A DNA stretch of 64,000 bases from Novosphingobium terrae. GTDB taxonomy: Bacteria > Pseudomonadota > Alphaproteobacteria > Sphingomonadales > Sphingomonadaceae. The translations under genes and the position numbers were made by a program. The notes under the pieces were generated by a model. That model was not told where the DNA came from. It searched no databases and saw only the letters and a list, made by a program, of their open reading frames with translations. Of this stretch, positions 48,171 through 56,248 are shown in pieces. The stretch lies in NCBI RefSeq assembly GCF_017163935.1, contig NZ_JABVZR010000002.1, positions 744,001-808,000 on the forward strand, in the 5' to 3' direction. Every line of letters begins with the position of its first letter. Position 1 is the first letter of the stretch.

Positions 48171-49034
48171 ATGAAACGAACGAAGCTGCATCATGCTTTG
48201 AGCTTGCTGGTTCTCACGGGTCTGGGCGGCGCATGGGGTGGACCAGAGCTTGCCGCACAGCCGGCCATTGCCGTCACCGGACATGCCGGAACGAGGCAGC
48301 AGGTTGACGTGCAGACGCGGGCCATCTCGCGGCAACACGATCGCCAACTGGCCCGCTTCGAGGATGCGGTCTGCATCTCCGTCAGCGGACTCGAAGGGCC
48401 CTACAACGAGGTTGCCGTGCGCCGGATCGCCAGCGATGCGCGGGACGCGGGGCTGCATGTCGACAAGGCCGGGTGCCACCCCAACATCGTCATCGTGATT
48501 GCCAAGGATGCCCGGAAAGAACTGGAGCGCCTGTCGCATGATGATGGCGCCGCCAGAAGCCTCGGCATGGAGGTCAAGGATCTGGTCAGGCTGGCGGACA
48601 CGCCGGGGCCTGCCTATGTCGCCACGATCACCGCGATGCGCGGCAAGGACGGCGCTCAACCGCATGTCGGAACCCTCACCCGCAAGGATGAAACCGAACT
48701 TATCGGCCATGACGTGTCGATCATCGACCAGCCCGCACGCTATGACATCACCGCCGTGCTGATGGTCCTTGAGAGTTCAGCCACGCTTGGCAAAACGCTG
48801 CAGCAGATCGCCGACTATGCCGCGTTCAGGACGCTGTCAGACCTCAACGGTGATGCGACCGAGACCATTGTTCCGAGCATCCTCACCCTTTTTCGCGACA
48901 AGGCTCCTGCCCAAGGCTTGACCGACTATGATCGCGCCTATCTGGCAGGCCTCTACCGCGGCAGCTCGGCGATGACCGCCAATGCCAGGGTGGAGGAGAT
49001 CACTTCGGCCTTTATGCGCGGGGCCGGGAAATAG
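48171..49034 (+). CDS. exported protein of unknown function
   Basis: 287 residues from ATG 48171 (AAAGGA 9 nt upstream) with a signal peptide (about 1-30). The mature part begins with CISVSGLEGPYNEVAVRRIA and ARDAGLHVDKAGCHPNIVIV, with two Cys that may form a disulfide. A domain with NIVIVIAKDARKELERLS follows, and the C-terminal half is helical. I do not recognise the family with certainty; the RIxxxAxxAGxxV-xx-CxPNIxIVI arrangement recalls exported sphingomonad proteins annotated as hypothetical. It is the gene downstream of palindrome copy a, so it may belong to the same regulon as the enzyme cluster. Confidence 0.7.
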   Translation: MKRTKLHHALSLLVLTGLGGAWGGPELAAQPAIAVTGHAGTRQQVDVQTRAISRQHDRQLARFEDAVCISVSGLEGPYNEVAVRRIASDARDAGLHVDKAGCHPNIVIVIAKDARKELERLSHDDGAARSLGMEVKDLVRLADTPGPAYVATITAMRGKDGAQPHVGTLTRKDETELIGHDVSIIDQPARYDITAVLMVLESSATLGKTLQQIADYAAFRTLSDLNGDATETIVPSILTLFRDKAPAQGLTDYDRAYLAGLYRGSSAMTANARVEEITSAFMRGAGK

Positions 49035-49047
49035 GATCTGGCCTCCC

Positions 49048-50595
49048 CTACCGCCATGGCATGGTGAAAGCAAAGCTCGCGCCCCCCGCCGGGAGATTGC
49101 GGGCCTGAATTTGCCCGCCATGAGCTTCCACGATGGTTTTGGCCACCGAAAGCCCCATGCCCATGCCTTCCGCCTTGGTGGTGTAAAAGGCGTTGAACAC
49201 CTGCTCCCTTCCCTCACTCGGCAAGCCGGGGCCGGTGTCGCTCACCGCAATGGCGATATGCTCGCCCTCCAGCCAGCTGCGCACCATGATCGAGCGCGTC
49301 CCCTCCGCCTGCGCCGCCATCGCCTGCGCGGCATTGACCAGCAGGTTGATGATCACCTGCTGAAGCTGTACGCGGTCGGCGGTGATATCGGGCAGATCGG
49401 GCGCCAGTGTGACGGACAGCTCCGCCCCCAGATTGGCCAACTGCCAACGGGTGATGGCGATCGATTCCTCGACGATCTCATTGGGCGAAAAGACCGTCCT
49501 TTCCCCCGATCCCTTGGTCGCCATCTTGCGGGTCCGCGCGATGATCTGCGAGGCCCGCGTGCTCTCCGAGATCATTCGCGTGATGGCGCAGACCGCCTCC
49601 TCCAGATCGGGCTCGGCCCGGCGCAGCCAGCGCAGCGCCGCATTGCCGTTGGTGGCGATGGCAGCGAGCGGCTGGTTCACCTCATGCGCGATGGAGGCGG
49701 TCAACTCGCCCAGCGCGGCGATGCGCGCGGCATGGACCAGATCGGCATTGGCCTGTGCCAGCGCTTTTTCGCGGGCGATGCGCTCGCTGATGTCCATGAT
49801 GGCGAAGGTGCCTGCGGGCGACGCCACCACCTGCCGGGGAAAGGCCGTGCTGATATGGACGGGAAAGCATGTGCCATCGGCGCGGGTCATCACCGTCTCG
49901 CCCTCGAAACCGCGTGCGCCGGTCAGATAGGCGATGAGATTGTCCTCAAGGAATGGCTCGCTCTGCGGCGGGCACCAGCGGCCGAAGGGCGTGGCCAGCG
50001 CCTCGCCACGCGAAACGCCAAACACCTCTTCGGCCCTGCCATTGAGATTGAACACCTGACAGCGATCGAGCGAGGTCCGCACAAAATCGGGATGGCTGCG
50101 GATATAGGCGACCGGATCGTCGATCCCCTGCTCGCTCAGGCTGGCGAGCCAGGCGTGGACGCCCGACAGATCGATCTCCCAGAAGGCCACCGCCGTGGCA
50201 TCGAAGACCCGGTGATAGCGATGCGACTGGGGCGCGATATCCACCACCAGCACGAAGAACCCCTCGACCAGACCGCCCGGCCCTGTCTTCGGCACATAGC
50301 GGATGGCGGCCTCCCGCGCGGTGCCATCGCGGTGCGGGACGCTTGCCTCGAAGGAGACGGTCTGGCCGCTTGCCACCATCGCCAGATGCTCACGCCGCGT
50401 TTCATAGGCCGCCTCGCCCAGCATCTCGCGCATGGTCAGGCCGACCAGCGTGGCAGGCTCGCGCCCATACCATTCACGGTGATGGGCATTGGCAAAGCGG
50501 CAGACATGGCCAGTGTCGAAAAAAGAGACAAGCGCCGGCATGAGGTCCAGGCTGAGGCTGGCGAAATCCGTGGTATCCAAGGCTGGTGAACTCAT
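49048..50595 (-). CDS. soluble PAS-PAS histidine kinase
   Basis: 515 residues from ATG 50595. Two PAS domains are seen (about 10-120 and 125-265; the second with FEGETVMTRADGTCFPVHIS). A HisKA domain has SIAHEVNQPLAAI with the phospho-acceptor H304, and a HATPase domain follows (about 395-512; NLLVNAAQAMAA, SDTGPGLPSEG, GMGMGLSVAKTIVEAHGG). No membrane helix, so it is cytoplasmic, like FixL-type sensors. No heme motif was confirmed. It is divergent from the receiver-only regulator at 50792. It is paralogous to the kinase at 62227 (nearly the same HEVNQPL block and C-terminus). Confidence 0.88.
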   Translation of the reverse strand: MSSPALDTTDFASLSLDLMPALVSFFDTGHVCRFANAHHREWYGREPATLVGLTMREMLGEAAYETRREHLAMVASGQTVSFEASVPHRDGTAREAAIRYVPKTGPGGLVEGFFVLVVDIAPQSHRYHRVFDATAVAFWEIDLSGVHAWLASLSEQGIDDPVAYIRSHPDFVRTSLDRCQVFNLNGRAEEVFGVSRGEALATPFGRWCPPQSEPFLEDNLIAYLTGARGFEGETVMTRADGTCFPVHISTAFPRQVVASPAGTFAIMDISERIAREKALAQANADLVHAARIAALGELTASIAHEVNQPLAAIATNGNAALRWLRRAEPDLEEAVCAITRMISESTRASQIIARTRKMATKGSGERTVFSPNEIVEESIAITRWQLANLGAELSVTLAPDLPDITADRVQLQQVIINLLVNAAQAMAAQAEGTRSIMVRSWLEGEHIAIAVSDTGPGLPSEGREQVFNAFYTTKAEGMGMGLSVAKTIVEAHGGQIQARNLPAGGASFAFTMPWR

Positions 50596-50699
50596 GTCCT
50601 GTGTTTCCGCCCGTCCACCCCGAGCCGGGCCCGGCGCGGGACAAACAGGCAGACCTCCTGATGCTGCGGACCATAGGCGCTTCTCAAAGCGTTTGTCTC

Positions 50700-50715
50700 T
50701 CATCCCCGCGTATGA
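50700..50715. promoter_or_regulatory. regulatory site between kinase and receiver gene (copy b)
   Basis: TCATCC-CCGC-GTATGA, one mismatch from TCATAC-N4-GTATGA. Its right part CCCGCGTATGA is repeated at 55511 and 56180. It lies 77 bp before the receiver gene and 105 bp before the divergent kinase. Confidence 0.5.
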
Positions 50716-50791
50716 TTTCCATCGCGGCCGCTTTGGACCATGGAATGACCTTGGCGCCCCTTCCTGATGGCGCCACACAGGAGCTGAATTT

Positions 50792-51160
50792 GTGACCGAT
50801 ATCCCGGTTATCGCTATCGTGGACGATGACGCAGGCATGCGCCAGTCGCTGGATGGCCTGATTCGGAGCCTGGGTTACCGCGCCACGCTGTTCGAAAGCG
50901 CGGAGGCCTTCCTTGGCGCTCCCGAAGCGAAAAGCTGCCAATGTGTCGTGAGCGACCTGCAGATGCCGGGCGGCATGGACGGCATCGAGCTGGCACGGGC
51001 GGTGGACGACAGGCTGCAGGGCAGAGTGATCCTGATCTCGGCCTTTCTCGACGATGCCGTTCAGGAGCGCGCGCTGGAAGCCGGGGTCTACCGCTTTCTG
51101 CGCAAGCCTTTCGATGGCGAGGAGCTGGTCGGCTGCATCGAGGCCATGCTGGAAGCCTGA
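50792..51160 (+). CDS. single-domain response regulator (FixJ-type receiver, no output domain)
   Basis: 122 residues from GTG 50792. It is a full receiver domain: acidic pocket VDDDAG (10-14), phospho-acceptor D55 in VVSDLQMPGGMDG, a conserved Thr/Ser position and Lys in RKPFDGEE (about 104). The protein ends straight after the receiver, so it lacks a DNA-binding domain. It must act by protein-protein contact, as a phosphate sink or relay. It is divergent from the soluble PAS kinase, its probable partner. GAGCTGAAT lies upstream of the GTG. It ends 6 bp from the convergent propeller kinase gene. Confidence 0.85.
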   Translation: MTDIPVIAIVDDDAGMRQSLDGLIRSLGYRATLFESAEAFLGAPEAKSCQCVVSDLQMPGGMDGIELARAVDDRLQGRVILISAFLDDAVQERALEAGVYRFLRKPFDGEELVGCIEAMLEA

Positions 51161-51166
51161 GCCGCC

Positions 51167-54100
51167 TTATAACGAAAGGCCCGCGAACCAGGGCTGCAGA
51201 ACATAGGCCCGCCGCGCCGGAATCCGCAGGCTAACGACAGTGCCTGCAGTGTTTCCCGGCTGGATCGTTAGCTTGGCGCCGATCGATGCGGCTCTCTCGT
51301 GCATACCCGTCAAACCCAGCCCGGGGCGAGCCTGCTCGCAGGGGATGCCGATGCCATCATCGGTGATGGTGACCTCCAGCCAGCGCGGATGAAAACGGAC
51401 GACCAGCGCGATATGGTTGGCCCGCGCATGACGGGCGGCGTTAAACAGAGCCTCGCTGACGATTTCCCGGGCCTCAAGCGCGGCGGAGGCCTGCATCGCC
51501 CTTGCTTCGCCCTCTATGTCGAAACTGCGGCCCGTACCGGCAGGGAAAGCCGCGTCATCGAGCAGGCGCTGCAGATCGGCGACAAGGTCCGGCGTCTGAT
51601 CCGCAATACGCAGACCCAGCACCCGGCTCTTGCCCTCGGCGATCAGGCCGTCGGCACGGTCCAGCGTCTTGTCCAGCAACGCGCGGTTGGGATCATCCTT
51701 GCGCATCCGGCTCGCCACGGACTGAACACGCAGCACCAGCCCCTGCACGCCTTGCAGCAGCGTGTCATGCAGATCGCGCGCGATTCGCTCGCGCTCATTG
51801 GCCCGTTCGGCGGCCCGGTTGCGCATCTGACGCGCCACCAGCCCCACCCGCCAGCGATAGAGCAGCCATGCCGCAACCCCGGCCAGCACAAGGCACAGCC
51901 CCCGGAACCACATGGTCTGGTAAAAATAGGGCTGGATGACCAGATCGAGCGTAGCCCCCTTCGCGTTCCAGTCACCATCCTTGTTCGCTGCCGTGACCTG
52001 GAAATGGTAGGAACCGGGGCCAAGGCTGGTGTAGCTGGCAGAGCGCGTGCTTCCCCCATCGACCCAGCCCTGATCCACGCCCGACAGCCGGTATCTGAAC
52101 CGCATATGGGTGGGATCAACGAAGCTGAGCGCGGTGAAATCCACCTTGAGCCGTGCCGTCCCGGCCGGCAGGACGATCCGGGGCTGCGGGCCATATCGCT
52201 GCCTGTCCACCTGCAGGCCGGTGATCATCACCGGCGGCGCGGCACGGTTGAAACGCGCGTCATGGGGATCGTAAACCGCGATGCCGCCATTGGTGGTGAC
52301 CCAGACCCGCCCCTCACGATCCGCCGTGATGTTGGACATGTTGATGAAGCTCGGAGGGCCGGGCAAGCCGTCCGACAGACCGAAAACATCGAAAGCGGGC
52401 CGAAAGCCGGGATCGAGGAAGGCACGCTCCAGATCCTTCGTGCGAAAGCGCACCATGCCCTTGTCGGTCTGGAGCCAGGTATCGCCCTGCTCTGTCTGCA
52501 CGATGCCGCTGGTGATGCTGAGCGCCGGAAAGCGGTCGCGGTGCAAGGTGCGGAAGGCTTTGCCATCATACTGAACCAGCCCGCGGTCGCCCCCCAGCAG
52601 CAGGTAATGCGGCGCCTGATACATCACCTCGATCATGCCGAGCGTCATGTCCTGCTGCTTCCAGAGCTGCTGCGTGTGAACCCCGTCCGTGCGCCACAGG
52701 CTGCCATGCCCGACATAGGCCAGCACCTGCCCCTGCCCATCCGGCAGGACGTTGATGACGCCCCAGCCGCTGTCTTCGCCCAGCGCGATCACCCGCGCGC
52801 CGGACGGCCCCAACAGCATCAGCCCGTGCTGATCGCCAACCCACAGCCGCCCCCGGTCATCCTCGACACAATGGCCGCCATTGGTGAGTTTCCCGAGATT
52901 CTGGGTTCCCGCCATCGAAACCCATTGGCGCCCGTCGCCGCCGAGCAGGGCCAGCCGGTCACGCCCTTGCGGAAGCCACACGCTACCTTTCGCGCCCGGG
53001 CAGGGCACAAATTCCTCGGGCAGGGTCACAGGCTGCTTCAGCAGGCGGCCATCCGTCCCCGTCCGATAGAGGTCGTGCCCATGGCGCAGCCAGACCGCGC
53101 CCGCGCCATCGCGGATCGCATAGGGCGGCGAAACGGCGTGGCCATCCTCGGGGGCCTCCACCATCATCGGCCTGAAGGCGGAGGGGCTGAAGCGCTCCAG
53201 GCCGCGATTGGTCCCCAGCCAGAGATTGCCTTCCCGGTCGACCAGAGCGGGCAGATCGTGCTGATTCTCGCTCAGAATGGGCAGGCGATAGGGGCTCTTC
53301 CATAAGGTGCCCAGCCGTTGCGCGCCTTGCCCCTCTGCGAACCCATAGCGCCTGATCTGATTGTCATCCTCGACCGACCAGAAGGCATGCGGCCCATCAA
53401 AGATGACCCTGCCGCCCATCTTCACCGCAGGCCGGGGCAAGGACGGCCCGATATGCGCCAAGGCTGCTCCTGAATCTGGCAACAGGCGACGGATCGCCTT
53501 GCGGGTGATCAGCCAGACCGCGCCGTCGCCATCGGTGGCAAGGCTGGCATCGACCAGCGGCTCGGGGGTGATCTGCCTGATGATCTTCTGCGTCGGGGAG
53601 ACCATGAAGAGACGGTCATGGAACAGCATCCACAGGGCGCCATCCTTGCCCTCGGTCACATCATTGACCCAACTGGTGAAAGGCAGGCTGACCCAGCTTT
53701 CCCACCGCCCCGCCGTCAGACGGGCAAGGGTCAGATCGCGGCCATCGCCCGTGACGGCCCAACCGGGCCCCGTGCCAGTGCCTATGCCAATGCCACGCAT
53801 GTAGAAAACCGTGTGGTAAGGCAGATGATCGACCGGCCGGTGCTGCCCTTTGCGGTAAAGCGAGATGCCGCCCCACTCATGCCCAACCCAGAGATCGCCA
53901 TCCTTCGTCGCCAACAGGGAGAGGATGCCATCGGCCTGCAGCGGGTGCGGACTGGAGGGCGGCATCTGTTCGAAGCTGACCCCGTCATAGCGATAGAGCC
54001 CGTTGCTGGTGCCGATCCAGATCATGCCGTCAGGCGTCTGGGCGAGCGCCCGTATCCCGCTCGGCGCGCCTTCCTCGCTGCCGGAAAAATGCCGCTGCCA

Positions 54101-54244
54101 GGCCAGCGGGTGATCATCGCCGCTGGAACGGACCACAGCAGGCACAAGCCAGAGCAGCAGGCAGGCGCAGAACGCAAGAAGCGCCGCCCTCGCCTTCAAG
54201 CCGGATGCCTGTTTAAACCGGAGTATGGATGCCGCGTCAGCCAA
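51167..54244 (-). CDS. sensor kinase with periplasmic beta-propeller and HisKA_3 domain
   Basis: 1,025 residues. An N-terminal membrane helix (about 20-40) is followed by a two-component-regulator propeller (about 50-670; repeated DGxxWIGTxxGLxRYD-like motifs such as MIWIGTSNGLYRYDG and REGNLWLGTNRGLE). Next come a Y_Y_Y domain (about 680-770), a second membrane helix (778-797), HisKA_3 with H826 in IARDLHDTLLQGVQGLVLR, and HATPase (about 915-1008; FNAARHARANHIAL, DDGIGIP). The arrangement resembles polysaccharide-sensing kinases of the Bacteroides type without the AraC part. It would sense a ligand in the periplasm. It is 10 bp downstream of the NarL-type regulator on the same strand. Confidence 0.9.
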   Translation of the reverse strand: MADAASILRFKQASGLKARAALLAFCACLLLWLVPAVVRSSGDDHPLAWQRHFSGSEEGAPSGIRALAQTPDGMIWIGTSNGLYRYDGVSFEQMPPSSPHPLQADGILSLLATKDGDLWVGHEWGGISLYRKGQHRPVDHLPYHTVFYMRGIGIGTGTGPGWAVTGDGRDLTLARLTAGRWESWVSLPFTSWVNDVTEGKDGALWMLFHDRLFMVSPTQKIIRQITPEPLVDASLATDGDGAVWLITRKAIRRLLPDSGAALAHIGPSLPRPAVKMGGRVIFDGPHAFWSVEDDNQIRRYGFAEGQGAQRLGTLWKSPYRLPILSENQHDLPALVDREGNLWLGTNRGLERFSPSAFRPMMVEAPEDGHAVSPPYAIRDGAGAVWLRHGHDLYRTGTDGRLLKQPVTLPEEFVPCPGAKGSVWLPQGRDRLALLGGDGRQWVSMAGTQNLGKLTNGGHCVEDDRGRLWVGDQHGLMLLGPSGARVIALGEDSGWGVINVLPDGQGQVLAYVGHGSLWRTDGVHTQQLWKQQDMTLGMIEVMYQAPHYLLLGGDRGLVQYDGKAFRTLHRDRFPALSITSGIVQTEQGDTWLQTDKGMVRFRTKDLERAFLDPGFRPAFDVFGLSDGLPGPPSFINMSNITADREGRVWVTTNGGIAVYDPHDARFNRAAPPVMITGLQVDRQRYGPQPRIVLPAGTARLKVDFTALSFVDPTHMRFRYRLSGVDQGWVDGGSTRSASYTSLGPGSYHFQVTAANKDGDWNAKGATLDLVIQPYFYQTMWFRGLCLVLAGVAAWLLYRWRVGLVARQMRNRAAERANERERIARDLHDTLLQGVQGLVLRVQSVASRMRKDDPNRALLDKTLDRADGLIAEGKSRVLGLRIADQTPDLVADLQRLLDDAAFPAGTGRSFDIEGEARAMQASAALEAREIVSEALFNAARHARANHIALVVRFHPRWLEVTITDDGIGIPCEQARPGLGLTGMHERAASIGAKLTIQPGNTAGTVVSLRIPARRAYVLQPWFAGLSL

Positions 54245-54254
54245 GGTTGCCGGG

Positions 54255-54869
54255 TCAGATCTCGATCATGCCGCGCTTGATCGCCTGCGTGACGGCATGG
54301 GTGCGATCCGCGACTTTCAGCTTGGCAAAGGCGCTCTTGAGATGAGCCTTCACGGTTTCTTCCGAGATGCCAAGCCCTCCGGCCACCTCCTTGTTGGACT
54401 GCCCCCGCGCCACCAGCGACAGCACGGCAATTTCCCGGTCACCCAGAGGACGGTCCGCGATATGCGATGCCAGATCCTGCGCGACATCGGGATCGACATA
54501 GGTCGCGCCGCCAGCCACCTTGCGGATGGCCTCCAGCATATCCTTGCGCAGGCTGCTCTTGAGCATGTAGCCAGAGGCGCCGGCAGCCAGCGCGCGAGAC
54601 GCCTGATTATCGCCCGGATAGGTCGTGAGCACCAGAATCTTCGCGGCGGGTGCTTCGGCCATGATGGTGGCGATTGCCTGCAGCCCGTTGAGCCCCGGCA
54701 TCTGGATATCCATCAGGATCACATCGGGCCGCAGGGCGCGAAACTGCTCGACAGCCTCCATGCCATCGGCAGCCTCGCCGATCAGGGCCATATCCTCCTC
54801 ATTCTCAAGGATGGCGGCCACGCCTTCACGGATGATGAGATGGTCATCGACGATGAGAATACGAATCAT
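54255..54869 (-). CDS. NarL/FixJ-type response regulator with LuxR HTH
   Basis: 204 residues. The receiver has VDDHLIIREG (acidic D8/D9) and D54 in ILMDIQMPGLNG, with a Lys in the SSLRKD region. The LuxR-type HTH (about 140-200) has LGDREIAVLSLVARGQSNKE and ISEETVKAHLKSAFAKLKVA. The HisKA_3 kinase encoded next is its cognate partner, as for NarX/NarL-like pairs. This is the only two-component regulator in the window with a DNA-binding domain, so it is the best local candidate to bind the palindromes at 48075, 55485, 56133 and 61981. That link is inference. Confidence 0.9.
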   Translation of the reverse strand: MIRILIVDDHLIIREGVAAILENEEDMALIGEAADGMEAVEQFRALRPDVILMDIQMPGLNGLQAIATIMAEAPAAKILVLTTYPGDNQASRALAAGASGYMLKSSLRKDMLEAIRKVAGGATYVDPDVAQDLASHIADRPLGDREIAVLSLVARGQSNKEVAGGLGISEETVKAHLKSAFAKLKVADRTHAVTQAIKRGMIEI

Positions 54870-55042
54870 GTGAAGCGCGCCCGCGAGATCAGTGGTTGGC
54901 CGTGCTGCGCTTCATGCAGGGCGAGCCCTGCGGACCATGCGCGAACAATCGGGGCCGGTTCTGGCGGCATGCCTGTCGAAAGGCAAGCCGCCCCAGCACC
55001 CGCAGCCTTTTCTCCGTGAGCGAAAACGCTCTCTTTGCCGGA

Positions 55043-55396
55043 TCAGGCGACCTTCCCGCGCGGATCGTCGATATGCATCTTGCCGACATCATAGCGGATG
55101 CCCTGCCGGTCGAGGATGCGCACCGTCTTCACCACCGTCGAGAGGGCGGTCAGGAAGCTTTCGGCGTTTTCGTGATGCTCATAGGCCTCCTGGTCCGCCC
55201 AGCCTTCCAGCAGATGGAAAGTGTTGGGATCGGTGAGATCCTGAGCGAAAGCGTAATAGATGCAGCCGGGCATCTTTTGCGCCGCGGTCATTTCCGGCAC
55301 GACAGCGGCGATAAAGGCATCTCGGTCATCGGGATGAACGCGATAATAGGCGCTGACGAGGATTTGCGTCGGCAGCGTTTTGTCATGATCGGCCAT
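55043..55396 (-). CDS. antibiotic-biosynthesis-monooxygenase (ABM) domain protein
   Basis: 117 residues from ATG 55396 (AAAGGAA 6 nt upstream). The ABM ferredoxin-like fold is visible as ILVSAYYRVHPDDRDAFIAA, MPGCIYYAFAQDLTDPNTFH and LLEGWADQEAYEHHENAESF. Members include quinol monooxygenases (YgiN) and small heme-degrading enzymes; these need no external cofactor. It is cytoplasmic. It diverges from the NTF2-like gene over a 184-bp region with the strongest palindrome (55485). An extra 26 residues upstream are in frame but lack similarity. Confidence 0.78.
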   Translation of the reverse strand: MADHDKTLPTQILVSAYYRVHPDDRDAFIAAVVPEMTAAQKMPGCIYYAFAQDLTDPNTFHLLEGWADQEAYEHHENAESFLTALSTVVKTVRILDRQGIRYDVGKMHIDDPRGKVA

Positions 55397-55484
55397 TGGG
55401 GGTTCCTTTGTGCGACGTGCCGCAACCAAGGCGGCACTTCCGAAGAGGCCCTGAAAATAGGGCGCGCGGCGCAAAAGCGTCCAT

Positions 55485-55500
55485 TCATACGCGTGTATGA
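55485..55500. promoter_or_regulatory. palindromic regulatory site (copy c), perfect
   Basis: TCATAC-GCGT-GTATGA. It lies 89 bp from the ABM start and 81 bp from the NTF2-like start, so it can serve both divergent genes. Confidence 0.65.
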
Positions 55501-55510
55501 CCGGCCATCA

Positions 55511-55521
55511 CCCGCGTATGG
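55511..55521. promoter_or_regulatory. half-site next to copy c
   Basis: CCCGCGTATGG, related to CCCGCGTATGA at 50705 and CCCGCGTCTGA at 56180. The centre of its putative palindrome is 21 bp from the centre of copy c (two helical turns). The left half is not conserved. Confidence 0.35.
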
Positions 55522-55580
55522 CTGCCTTTTCCCCGCGCTTTCCCGATGCTGCTGCCAACAGCCAAGGAAGGACTTCGCCC

Positions 55581-56051
55581 ATGAACGACACTGCCACCCA
55601 AGCCATGTCCGCCAATGAAAAACTCATTCGCGACCTCTATGCCAGCGCCGAGGCCAATGCGAAGGACACCGCCCATTTCGTCTCGCTCTTTGCGCAAGAC
55701 GGCTATTTCTGGGACGTCAGCGCCGGGCAGAAATATTATGGGCAGGACATCGGCCTGACCGTCGATGTTTACGCCGCCGCCTTTCCCGACATGCATCGTG
55801 AACTCTACAGCCTCTATGAAAGCGGCGATGTGATCGTGGTGGAACTGTCGCTCAATGGCACCCATCGCGGCGACCTGCCGATGAGCGCGGGCACGCTGCC
55901 CGCCACGGGCAAGGAAATCCACGCCCCCTGCTGCGACGTGTTCCATCTGGAAGATGGCAAGGTGAAGTCCTTCCATTGCTATGTCGCCGTGCCGATCCTG
56001 CTCGGCCAGCTTGGCGTGATGGGCAATCTTGAGGCCGCCTTGAAGGCCTGA
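55581..56051 (+). CDS. NTF2-like (SnoaL/ester-cyclase-type) protein
   Basis: 156 residues from ATG 55581 (AAGGA about 9 nt upstream). The NTF2-like cone fold is suggested by NEKLIRDLYASAEANAKDTA, YFWDVSAGQKYYGQDIGLTV and IVVELSLNGTHRGDL, ending with DVFHLEDGKVKSFHCYVAVP. SnoaL-like proteins are cyclases, isomerases or hydratases acting on polyketide-like or cyclic substrates, or just ligand-binding. It is a single-gene unit because a strong terminator follows (56077). The promoter carries copy c of the palindrome. No signal peptide. Confidence 0.78.
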   Translation: MNDTATQAMSANEKLIRDLYASAEANAKDTAHFVSLFAQDGYFWDVSAGQKYYGQDIGLTVDVYAAAFPDMHRELYSLYESGDVIVVELSLNGTHRGDLPMSAGTLPATGKEIHAPCCDVFHLEDGKVKSFHCYVAVPILLGQLGVMGNLEAALKA

Positions 56052-56076
56052 CCCCTCCGCAGGCCTGCCCGCTTCG

Positions 56077-56112
56077 GGGCGCATCGATCACAGCGATCGA
56101 TGCGCCCTTTTT
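56077..56112 (+). terminator. Rho-independent terminator after the NTF2-like gene
   Basis: A 13-bp perfect stem GGGCGCATCGATC (56077-56089) / GATCGATGCGCCC (56095-56107) with loop ACAGC, followed by five T (56108-56112). It insulates the NTF2-like gene from the epoxide hydrolase operon. Confidence 0.9.
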
Positions 56113-56132
56113 CGTGACCCGATCCGCCATGA

Positions 56133-56148
56133 TCATACACAGGTATGA
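56133..56148. promoter_or_regulatory. palindromic regulatory site (copy e), perfect and extended
   Basis: TCATAC-ACAG-GTATGA, extended by GA and TC to GATCATAC-N4-GTATGATC. It lies 101 bp upstream of the epoxide hydrolase start, just after the terminator. Confidence 0.65.
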
Positions 56149-56179
56149 TCCACGGAAACCTTCAGATCAGAACCATCAA

Positions 56180-56190
56180 CCCGCGTCTGA
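56180..56190. promoter_or_regulatory. half-site downstream of copy e
   Basis: CCCGCGTCTGA, related to the half-sites at 50705 and 55511. Its centre is 42 bp (four helical turns) from the centre of copy e. Confidence 0.35.
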
Positions 56191-56248
56191 TCCCCTTCCC
56201 TCGCCGCCAATCCTAAACAGATCCGGCAACGAAGGAAGGAACCCCACC

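Noticed and set aside
55506..55521. Second full palindrome next to copy c, and a similar one at 56175-56190
   Set aside because: The left halves do not match TCATAC; only the right halves CCCGCGTMTGR are conserved, so they are reported as half-sites.
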